Part shown: in pieces, positions 57,280 to 64,000 of the stretch | How positions within the stretch are numbered: the stretch's first letter is position 1 | Layout of the letters: each line of letters starts with the position of its first letter | DNA from: SZUA-309 sp050185825 | Lineage (GTDB): Bacteria > Pseudomonadota > Gammaproteobacteria > Pseudomonadales > Azotimanducaceae | Direction: 5' to 3' | NCBI GenBank assembly: GCA_050185825.1 | Contig: JBFWZA010000016.1 | Coordinates: 62,001 to 126,000, forward strand | Length of the DNA: 64,000 nucleotides | Notes under the pieces: model-generated | What the model was told of the DNA's origin: nothing | The model's database searches: none | The model's input: only the letters and a program-made list of their open reading frames with translations | Translations under genes and position numbers: made by a program

Positions 57280-60117
57280 ATGTCTGAAATCGCATCTGGA
57301 GGGGGAGCCGGGAGCGGTTCGGGGGATGACAAGGACGCCGGACCAGGCCCCGACGACTACGAATCGTCGTCCATCCCCGAACGGATGGACGAGCAGATCG
57401 ACATCCCCGAGTATCCCGAGCTCCACCACGACAGCACCGCCCCCCACGAGCCCCAGATCGTCGGCGACTTCGCCGTGTCCAGGAGATCCTCGCGAGGTGC
57501 GGTCAGCGCCCTGAAGGTTCCGCCCCACTCGGTGGACGCCGAGCAGTCCGTGCTCGGCGGGCTGATGCTCGACAACGACGCCTGGTTCAACGTCGCGGAA
57601 GTGGTGCAGGTGGGCGACTTCTATCGTGCCCAGCATCAGATCATTTTCGAGGCGATGACGGACCTCGCCGGCGACGATCAGCCCATGGACGCCCTGACGG
57701 TATCCGAGCGTCTCCAGTCCAAGGGCATGCTCGACAAGGCCGGTGGCATCGCCTACCTCGCCGAGCTCACAGAGGCCACGCCGGGGGCATCCAACGTCGT
57801 GGCGTACGCGAAGATCGTTCGCGAGCTTTCCACCCTGCGCCAGCTCATCGGCGCGGCCAACCGCATCGCCGAGTCTGCCTTTGCGCGAGATGGTCGCCCC
57901 AGCGAAGAGCTGCTCGATCTGGCGGAAAAGGAGGTCTTCCAGATCTCGGAAGGGCGACTCAAGGGCGGCGGCCCGGAAAAGGTGGTGCCGCTGCTGAACC
58001 GCGCCGTCGAGCGCATCGAGAGGCTGTATGCCACCCGCAACCCGATCACGGGCCTCGCCACCGGGTTCGATCTGCTGGACAAGAAGACTGCGGGGCTGCA
58101 GCCCTCGGACCTCGTGATCGTCGCCGGCAGGCCCTCCATGGGCAAGACGTCGTTCGCCATGAACATGGCGGAACACGCGGTGATGGAGTCCGACGGCGCC
58201 GTGCTGGTGTTCAGCATGGAGATGCCTTCCGAGCAGCTCGTGCTCCGGATGCTGTCGTCGCTCGGCCGTATCGACCAGACGCGCATGCGCACCGGCGACA
58301 TGCACGAGGACGACTGGCCCCGCTTCACCTCGGCCGTCAGCCAGCTCAAGGACAAGCAGCTCTTCATCGACGACACCCCGGCGCTGACGCCCAACGACCT
58401 GCGCACCCGCGCGCGCCGCGTCGCCCGGGAGTGCGGCGGCCTGGCGCTGATCGTGGTGGACTACCTGCAGCTCATGCGCGCGCCCGGCAGCGCTGACAAC
58501 CGCACGAACGAGATCTCCGAGATCTCCCGCTCGCTGAAGGCCATCGCCAAGGAAATGAGCTGCCCGCTGATCGCGCTGTCGCAGCTCAATCGCGGTCTCG
58601 AGAGCCGCACGGACAAGCGTCCGGTGATGGCGGATCTGAGGGAATGTGTGGTCGGCGACACGCTGGTGAACCTGGCCGACGGCCGGAGAGTGCCGATTCG
58701 GTCGCTGGTGGGCACCGAGCCCGAGGTGTTTGCCATGGCCGCCGATCAGAAGATCGTCCGAGCGCGGGCGGAGAAGGTCTGGTCGGTAGGACGTCGGCAG
58801 GTCCTGAATCTGAAACTCGCGAGCGGACGAAAGCTGGTGGCCACCGCGAAGCATCGGCTGTTCACCGCCGATGGCTGGCAGACGCTGGGCACCGTGGCCA
58901 TCGGGGATCGGGTCGCGCTGGCCAGGCAGCTGCCGGTCGACGGCGAGCCGGGCGATTGGGACGAAGAGCGGCTTGCCCTGCTCGGCCATCTCGTCGGCGA
59001 CGGCAGCTATCTCTCAGGTCGTCCACTGCGTTACACCACGGCTTCCGAGGAGAACAGCGAGCTGGTCAAGCGCATCGCCGAAACCCGGTTCGGCGTTCGG
59101 GTCAACCGGCACGATGGCCCGGGGAACTGGCACCAGCTGGTGTTCAGCGGCAACGGCAATCGCTGGCATCCGCGCGGTATCAACGCCTGGCTGCGCGACC
59201 TCGGTCTCTTCAATCAGCGTTCCGCAGAGAAGCATCTGCCCGAGTCTGTGTTCTCCCTGCCGGATGCCCTGGCGGCTCACCTGCTCCGGCATCTGTGGGC
59301 GACGGATGGTTGTCTGCACGTTCGGGACCGTGGCGGCGCTTCACGCATCTACTTCAGCACCTGCAGCCAGCGCCTGGCCGCAGACGTGACGGCGTTGCTG
59401 CTCCAGCTCGGGATCGTGGCGCGGATTCGCTCGGTGGTGCAGAAGCGCAGCCTGCTCTACAACGTGGATGTATCCGGTCGGGAAGCACAGATTCGCTTTC
59501 TGGACGAAGTCGGCGCCTTCGGCCCGAAGGTGGAGGCGGCCAATGAGCTTCGGAGGCTGCTCGAAAGCCGTTCGGCAAACACGAACGTCGATACGCTGCC
59601 CAGGGAAGTCTTCGACCGGGTGCAGGCATTGATGCGGGCGCAGGGAGTTACGCAGCGTGCCATGGCAGCCCTGAGAGGGACTGCCTACGGTGGTTCGAGT
59701 CACTTCAAGTTCGCACCCTCGCGGGAGACACTCTCGAGCTATGCCGACCTGCTGGGCAGCGAAGCGCTGAGAACGTGGGCGACGTCGGATCTCTTCTGGG
59801 ATCGGGTGGTTGCCGTGGAGCCTGCGGGTGAGGCGGAAGTATTCGATCTCACCGTGCCCGGGCCGGCGAGCTGGCTCGCCGACGGCGTTGTCAGCCATAA
59901 CTCCGGAGCGATCGAGCAGGACGCAGACCTCATCCTCTTCATCTACCGCGACGAGGTCTACAACTCGGAGTCGCCGGACAAGGGCACGGCCGAGATCATC
60001 ATCGGCAAGCAGCGCAACGGCCCCATCGGCTCGCTGCGCCTCGCCTTCATCGGCAACCTCACCAAGTTCGAGAACCTGGCGCCGGAACGCTACAACGACT
60101 ACACGCCGTTCGAGTAG
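57280..60117 (+). CDS. dnaB: Replicative DNA helicase DnaB, intein-containing precursor
   Basis: 945-residue precursor; removing the 419-residue intein (residues 456-874) leaves a 526-residue helicase. The N-terminal domain starts at LKVPPHSVDAEQSVLGGLM near residue 78, preceded by an unusual Gly/Asp/Glu-rich extension of about 75 residues. The RecA-like domain has Walker A GRPSMGKTS (K289), Walker B VVDYLQLMR and SQLNRGLE, and the C-extein resumes at SGAIEQDADLILF. The hexamer unwinds the lagging-strand template and recruits primase. The intein sits between Glu and Ser of the conserved LRES motif. No strong ribosome site is seen at the ATG; an internal start is possible but not needed. Confidence 0.96.
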   Translation: MSEIASGGGAGSGSGDDKDAGPGPDDYESSSIPERMDEQIDIPEYPELHHDSTAPHEPQIVGDFAVSRRSSRGAVSALKVPPHSVDAEQSVLGGLMLDNDAWFNVAEVVQVGDFYRAQHQIIFEAMTDLAGDDQPMDALTVSERLQSKGMLDKAGGIAYLAELTEATPGASNVVAYAKIVRELSTLRQLIGAANRIAESAFARDGRPSEELLDLAEKEVFQISEGRLKGGGPEKVVPLLNRAVERIERLYATRNPITGLATGFDLLDKKTAGLQPSDLVIVAGRPSMGKTSFAMNMAEHAVMESDGAVLVFSMEMPSEQLVLRMLSSLGRIDQTRMRTGDMHEDDWPRFTSAVSQLKDKQLFIDDTPALTPNDLRTRARRVARECGGLALIVVDYLQLMRAPGSADNRTNEISEISRSLKAIAKEMSCPLIALSQLNRGLESRTDKRPVMADLRECVVGDTLVNLADGRRVPIRSLVGTEPEVFAMAADQKIVRARAEKVWSVGRRQVLNLKLASGRKLVATAKHRLFTADGWQTLGTVAIGDRVALARQLPVDGEPGDWDEERLALLGHLVGDGSYLSGRPLRYTTASEENSELVKRIAETRFGVRVNRHDGPGNWHQLVFSGNGNRWHPRGINAWLRDLGLFNQRSAEKHLPESVFSLPDALAAHLLRHLWATDGCLHVRDRGGASRIYFSTCSQRLAADVTALLLQLGIVARIRSVVQKRSLLYNVDVSGREAQIRFLDEVGAFGPKVEAANELRRLLESRSANTNVDTLPREVFDRVQALMRAQGVTQRAMAALRGTAYGGSSHFKFAPSRETLSSYADLLGSEALRTWATSDLFWDRVVAVEPAGEAEVFDLTVPGPASWLADGVVSHNSGAIEQDADLILFIYRDEVYNSESPDKGTAEIIIGKQRNGPIGSLRLAFIGNLTKFENLAPERYNDYTPFE
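58645..59901 (+). mobile_element. DnaB intein with LAGLIDADG homing endonuclease
   Basis: 1257 bp in frame, 419 residues. It starts with Cys (CVVGDTLVNLADGRR, block A) and has block B ATAKHRLF with T522 and H525. Both dodecapeptide endonuclease motifs are present (LLGHLVGDG with D574, LLRHLWATDG with D676), then block F FDLTVPGPASWLADG. It ends VVSHN (H873-N874) with Ser875 as first C-extein residue. All splice-site residues are present, so splicing is expected. The site (LRE^S) and opening residues match what I recall of the Rhodothermus marinus DnaB intein. Confidence 0.96.
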
Positions 60118-60128
60118 CGCCGGCGACG

Positions 60129-61493
60129 ATGGCAAAAGCGAAAACCAAATCGGCCTACGTCTGCGACGAGTGCGGCGCCGAGCACCGGCAGTGGCAGGGC
60201 CAGTGCCTCACCTGCAAGGCGTGGAACTCGCTCTCCCGGGTGAGCATCGGCCCGGTCTCCGAGCCCGGGGTCGGCTACGCGGGCACGAAAGCGGAAGTCA
60301 GGCGCCTCGCAGAGGTGGCCACGGAGGAGGCGCCGCGCGTCGTCACGGGCTTTGCCGAGCTCGACCGGGTGCTCGGCGGCGGCCTGGTGCCGGGCTCGGT
60401 GGTGCTGATCGGCGGCGACCCGGGCGCCGGCAAGTCGACGCTGCTCCTGCAGGTGTGCTGCACGCTGGCGGCGCGCGAGGAGGTGCTCTACGTCACGGGC
60501 GAGGAATCGCTGCAGCAGCTGGCGCTCAGAGCGTCGCGGCTGGCGCTGCCCATGGACCGTCTGAACGTTGCGTCCGAGACCCGCGCGGAGGTGGTCGCCT
60601 CGCTGATCGATAGCGCCCGACCCAGGGTGGTCATCCTCGACTCCATTCAGGTGATGCAGCTCGAGTCGGTGGAAAGCACGCCGGGCAGCGTCACCCAGGT
60701 GCGGGAGACCGCCGCCTTCTTCACCCGGCTCGCCAAGCAGACGGGCACCGTCATCGTGCTGGTGGGCCACGTCACCAAGGAAGGCAACCTGGCGGGCCCG
60801 AAAGTCCTCGAACACATGATCGACTGCTTCATGATGCTCGACTCGCCCGCCGGCAGCCGTTATCGGACGCTGCGCGGGGTGAAGAACCGCTTCGGAGCGG
60901 TGAACGAGCTCGGCGTATTCGCCATGACGGATCAGGGCATGCGCGAAGTGGCCAACCCGTCCGCTATCTTTCTGCAGCGCGGCGACGTGCATTCACCCGG
61001 CAGCGTCGTCACCGTCACCTGGGAGGGCACCCGGCCGCTGCTCGTGGAGCTGCAGGCGCTGGTGGACCACGCCCAGGGCGGCTACCCCAAGCGCATCGCC
61101 GTGGGGCTCGACCAGCAGCGCCTCGCCATGCATCTCGCCGTGCTGCATCGCCACTGCGGCGTGACGCTGGGCGATCAGGACGTGTTCGCGAACGTGGTGG
61201 GTGGGGTGCGCATCGGCGAGACGGGCGCGGACCTCTCGGTGCTGCTCGCCGTGCTGTCGTCGTTCCGCAACCGGGCGCTGCCGCGGGAGCTGATCGTCTT
61301 CGGCGAGCTCGGTCTCACCGGAGAGGTGCGGCCGGTGGCCAACGGTGAGCAGCGCCTCGCGGAGGCGGCGAAGCACGGCTTCCGCCAGGCCATCGTGCCG
61401 TTCTCCAACCGCCCGAAGAAGGTGCGTGACGGCATGACCGTGCACGGCGTGAAGAGCCTGTCCGCCGCGCTGGACGTGCTCGAGTCGCTCTAA
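60129..61493 (+). CDS. radA: DNA repair protein RadA (Sms)
   Basis: 454 residues. The N-terminal zinc finger uses C12, C15, C26 and C29. The RecA-like ATPase has Walker A GGDPGAGKST, Walker B VVILDSIQ and the RadA-specific KNRFG motif. A Lon-protease-like C-terminal domain (about 285-454) without catalytic serine contains ELGLTGEVRPV. It promotes branch migration in recombinational repair. It lies 11 bp downstream of dnaB, so it is likely co-transcribed with it. Confidence 0.97.
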   Translation: MAKAKTKSAYVCDECGAEHRQWQGQCLTCKAWNSLSRVSIGPVSEPGVGYAGTKAEVRRLAEVATEEAPRVVTGFAELDRVLGGGLVPGSVVLIGGDPGAGKSTLLLQVCCTLAAREEVLYVTGEESLQQLALRASRLALPMDRLNVASETRAEVVASLIDSARPRVVILDSIQVMQLESVESTPGSVTQVRETAAFFTRLAKQTGTVIVLVGHVTKEGNLAGPKVLEHMIDCFMMLDSPAGSRYRTLRGVKNRFGAVNELGVFAMTDQGMREVANPSAIFLQRGDVHSPGSVVTVTWEGTRPLLVELQALVDHAQGGYPKRIAVGLDQQRLAMHLAVLHRHCGVTLGDQDVFANVVGGVRIGETGADLSVLLAVLSSFRNRALPRELIVFGELGLTGEVRPVANGEQRLAEAAKHGFRQAIVPFSNRPKKVRDGMTVHGVKSLSAALDVLESL

Positions 61494-61515
61494 GGGGCAG
61501 ACTTTCCGAGACCGG

Positions 61516-62442
61516 TCAGGAGGCGACGGCTGCGCCCGCCGCCGGCTGCGTCACCTGCCGGAGCATCGTCAGGTACGTGCCCGGGAAATCCACCTCGTCG
61601 TAGAACCCCTTCTGCTTCAGCAGCCGATGCATCTTCGGCAGGTTGTAGATGGGGATGGATGCCATCATGTGATGCTCGAGGTGGTAGCTCACGCCGAGCG
61701 GGCAGAACACCAGCCGGTCGAGCCAGTTGGCCGGAATCGTCCGGGTGTTCAGCCGCGGGTCCAGGTCGTACAGATCGGGCACGGCGGCATGTTCCGCCAC
61801 CTGCCGCAGCCGGCTCACCAGCCGGTTGCTGGTGAGCATGGCCGCCCACCAGACGAGGTACAGCCAGGGCGCACCGATGGCGAAGAAAATGCCCACCATG
61901 ATCGCGTTGGCGACCAGCCCGCGGGCCAGTGCCTGGCGCTGCTCCGGTTTCTGCGCGTTGAAGTGGGCGAGCGCCTTGAACAGCCCCTGGGTCTGCTTCC
62001 AGCCGGTCTGACCCGTGACGTCCCGCAGCAGCTTGCGCTTCAGCCGGTCACGGCTGATGGGGTAGTCGTGGTAGTTGGGCAGGTCCGGGTCCTCGCGGGT
62101 GCCGGCCAGGCGATGATGCGCGAGGTGGCCTCTGCTGTAGGCCTTCATGTTGTTGAAGGTGGGGGCGGCCGCCAGCCACTCGCCGAAGAACTCGTTCAGC
62201 CGCCGGCTCGAGAACAGCGTGCCGTGCCCGCACTCGTGCACCAGCACGCCGAAGCCGAGCTGCCGGCCGCCGAGCAGCACCACCCCGAGCAGGATGGTCA
62301 GCACGTTCGGCCAGATCGCCATCATGGCGAAGATCGCGGCGGTGATGGCGTAGTTGCAGACGAACAGCCACACGGCCCGCAGATCGCTGCGCTCGCTGAT
62401 CGCGTCGATCTCCTCGCTGGTGAGCACGTCCTTCACGTTCAT
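61516..62442 (-). CDS. Membrane fatty acid desaturase
   Basis: 308 residues from the ATG at 62442. Three di-iron histidine boxes are present: HECGHG, HLAHH and HLEHH. Hydrophobic segments lie near 24-60 and 175-205, as in FADS/DesA-like integral-membrane desaturases. It should introduce a double bond into acyl lipids, or hydroxylate related substrates, using an electron donor not encoded nearby. The ATG overlaps the stop of the PaaX-type regulator (ATGA), so the regulator probably controls it. Confidence 0.88.
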   Translation of the reverse strand: MNVKDVLTSEEIDAISERSDLRAVWLFVCNYAITAAIFAMMAIWPNVLTILLGVVLLGGRQLGFGVLVHECGHGTLFSSRRLNEFFGEWLAAAPTFNNMKAYSRGHLAHHRLAGTREDPDLPNYHDYPISRDRLKRKLLRDVTGQTGWKQTQGLFKALAHFNAQKPEQRQALARGLVANAIMVGIFFAIGAPWLYLVWWAAMLTSNRLVSRLRQVAEHAAVPDLYDLDPRLNTRTIPANWLDRLVFCPLGVSYHLEHHMMASIPIYNLPKMHRLLKQKGFYDEVDFPGTYLTMLRQVTQPAAGAAVAS

Positions 62443-63275
62443 GGGGTATCTCCGGCGGCGCGGCTTCGCGCCTGGTCCAGTTGCGGTCGCGGCATGCGGC
62501 GCAGCACATCGTGTTTGCCGCCTGCCCAGATGTCCTTGCCCTGGGCGTCGTAGTCGAGCATGGCGCGCCAGAGGCGTTCGCGCGTGCTCACGTCCACCAT
62601 CCCGGCGGGCAGCAGGGGGTCCTTCGCCAGGCGGTGGATCATCTCGCCCCCCAGGCTGAAGCACTCGAGACGCGCCTCGTCCTCGGGCAGCCCGGGAAGC
62701 CGTCGGGCGCTTTCCTCGATTCGCCGGCAGGCATCCGCGTAGTCCGCGTTCAGCCGTTCGGGATCCCAGAGCGCCGGCCAGCTCGCGGCAGTCGCGCCGT
62801 CCTCGGGCCGGCCCGCGATCAGCAGCACCTCGGCCGGGAGGCCGATACCACCGGCCAGCGCCCGGAGCTGCTGGAGGCTGGGCGCCAGATTGTCCGGTCG
62901 TGCGTAGAGGGCCGCGCGGACGGCGCGGAAACCCAGCGATTCGAGTGCCCAGCGGCCAGCGGATGCCTCGTCGGTCAGGTGGGCAAACAGCCAGGTGCCG
63001 GCGTCCCAGGAACGGACGCGGGCTTCACCGAGGCGCCAGCGCTCCACGAAGTCGTTCACCGCATCGGTCTGGCTTGAGAGCTGGTACAGGCCGCGCTCCG
63101 GGCTCTCGATCAGACCCCGGGCCATCAGCCGGGACAGGTTGACGCGCATGGTGTTGGCGGAGAAGCCGAACAGGGCGCCGGCGCTGATCAGCGAGCGCGC
63201 CGTGCGCCGCCGGCTGCGGGCGCTGCGCAGCATGTCCAGAATCACGGCGCTCGGGCTGTTGCGTTCCCGGGTCAC
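62439..63275 (-). CDS. PaaX-family transcriptional regulator
   Basis: 278 residues from a GTG at 63275. The N-terminal winged helix (about 8-65) has SLISAGALFGFSANTMRVNLSRLMARGLI, then the PaaX central and C-terminal domains (WLFAHL, ECFSLGGEMIHRL, LLPAGMVDVSTRERLW). PaaX proteins are acyl-CoA-responsive repressors, first known from phenylacetate catabolism. Here it heads an operon with a fatty acid desaturase, so a long-chain acyl-CoA signal is a reasonable inference. No paa genes are in the window. Repeated motifs in its promoter suggest autoregulation. Confidence 0.85.
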   Translation of the reverse strand: MTRERNSPSAVILDMLRSARSRRRTARSLISAGALFGFSANTMRVNLSRLMARGLIESPERGLYQLSSQTDAVNDFVERWRLGEARVRSWDAGTWLFAHLTDEASAGRWALESLGFRAVRAALYARPDNLAPSLQQLRALAGGIGLPAEVLLIAGRPEDGATAASWPALWDPERLNADYADACRRIEESARRLPGLPEDEARLECFSLGGEMIHRLAKDPLLPAGMVDVSTRERLWRAMLDYDAQGKDIWAGGKHDVLRRMPRPQLDQARSRAAGDTP

Positions 63276-63307
63276 GTTGTTACACGCCCTCGGATATCAC
63301 ATAGACT

Positions 63308-63356
63308 TGCGTAATATTACACGGACGGCCGGAAGAGGCAATGTCTGCGTAATATT
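63308..63356 (-). promoter_or_regulatory. Promoter and putative operators of the regulator-desaturase operon
   Basis: On the minus strand TTGCCT (63336-63341) and TAATAT (63314-63319) are separated by 16 bp, placing the start near 63307. The 11-base TGCGTAATATT occurs twice on the plus strand (63308-63318 and 63346-63356). The first lies over the -10 and includes the palindrome GTAATATTAC; the second lies just upstream of the -35. This is a classic arrangement for repressor binding. Confidence 0.6.
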
Positions 63357-63390
63357 CTCAGGATACGCAGGCCAGTTGACGCTCGACTAC

Positions 63391-63411
63391 GCCGCCCGGC
63401 GGGTGGGCGGC
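63391..63411. terminator. 7-bp GC hairpin between ettA and the PaaX-type regulator
   Basis: GCCGCCC and GGGCGGC pair around a 7-base loop. It lies about 30 bases past the ettA stop and may contribute to ending ettA transcripts. Confidence 0.4.
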
Positions 63412-63424
63412 ATTCGAGTGTTAA

Positions 63425-63441
63425 AGCCCCTGAATCGGGGC

Positions 63442-63442
<1 letters not shown>
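63425..63442 (-). terminator. Hairpin at the ettA stop codon
   Basis: On the minus strand AGCCCC and GGGGCT pair around GATTCA and are followed by TTTAACA. The stem begins within the ettA stop codon. It is a short stem with a weak T-run. Confidence 0.45.

Positions 63443-64000
<558 letters not shown>

Overview
The window is an almost entirely coding, high-GC (roughly two thirds G+C by eye) piece of a gammaproteobacterial chromosome. Gene content (lipid A/LPS core genes, hfq-hflX-hflK-hflC, EF-P with EpmA, RNase R, Orn, FimX-like protein) and order both point there. From memory, the order closely follows the Pseudomonas aeruginosa chromosome between the LPS core locus and dnaB: hldE, waaA, tolC family, DUF1249-cpdA-parE-parC, ytjB-like, serB, fimX and its neighbour, psd, rhdA, orn, queG, nnr-tsaE-ami-mutL-miaA-hfq-hflX-hflK-hflC-hisZ-purA, tRNA-Leu, rnr-rlmB, rpsF-rpsR-rplI-dnaB. 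The organism is therefore probably a Pseudomonadales-like or marine gammaproteobacterium, but nothing here fixes the genus.

Layout. 1-7.5 kb: cell-envelope sugar and lipid genes (carbamoyltransferase end, glycosyltransferase, LpxL-like acyltransferase, hldE, waaA) with an aldo/keto reductase and an FAD oxidoreductase. 7.5-17.6 kb: a TolC-family protein, DUF1249, cAMP phosphodiesterase, the two topoisomerase IV subunits separated by a 578-bp non-coding block of interleaved inverted repeats, a YtjB-like membrane protein and serB. 17.6-22 kb: a FimX-like degenerate GGDEF/EAL protein and a PilZ-like partner. 22-33.5 kb: efp-epmA, psd-rhodanese, orn, queG, then a tightly overlapping nnr-tsaE-amidase-mutL-miaA-hfq chain. 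33.5-39.9 kb: hflX, hflK, hflC, hisZ, purA and a Trm112-like zinc-ribbon protein.

40-50.7 kb is the accessory stretch relative to Pseudomonas: folE2, a FabH-like ketoacyl synthase, a heterodimeric ABC exporter, a TonB-dependent receptor with a small exported protein, and a GNAT acetyltransferase. It ends at a tRNA-Leu(CAG) gene that is followed on its own strand by two small hairpins that mimic the tRNA acceptor stem. 51-60 kb: rnr-rlmB, a lipoprotein with an Asp-Ser repeat, the rpsF-rpsR-rplI ribosomal operon with a strong promoter and a leader hairpin, and dnaB interrupted by a complete homing-endonuclease intein. 60-64 kb: radA, a fatty acid desaturase overlapping a PaaX-family regulator whose promoter contains a repeated motif, and the end of ettA.

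Most genes are housekeeping. The most notable items are the DnaB intein, the tRNA-acceptor-like hairpins next to tRNA-Leu, the parE-parC repeat block, an atypical LAST processing motif in phosphatidylserine decarboxylase, and the candidate regulatory leader of rpsF. No CRISPR array, transposase, integrase or prophage gene was seen.
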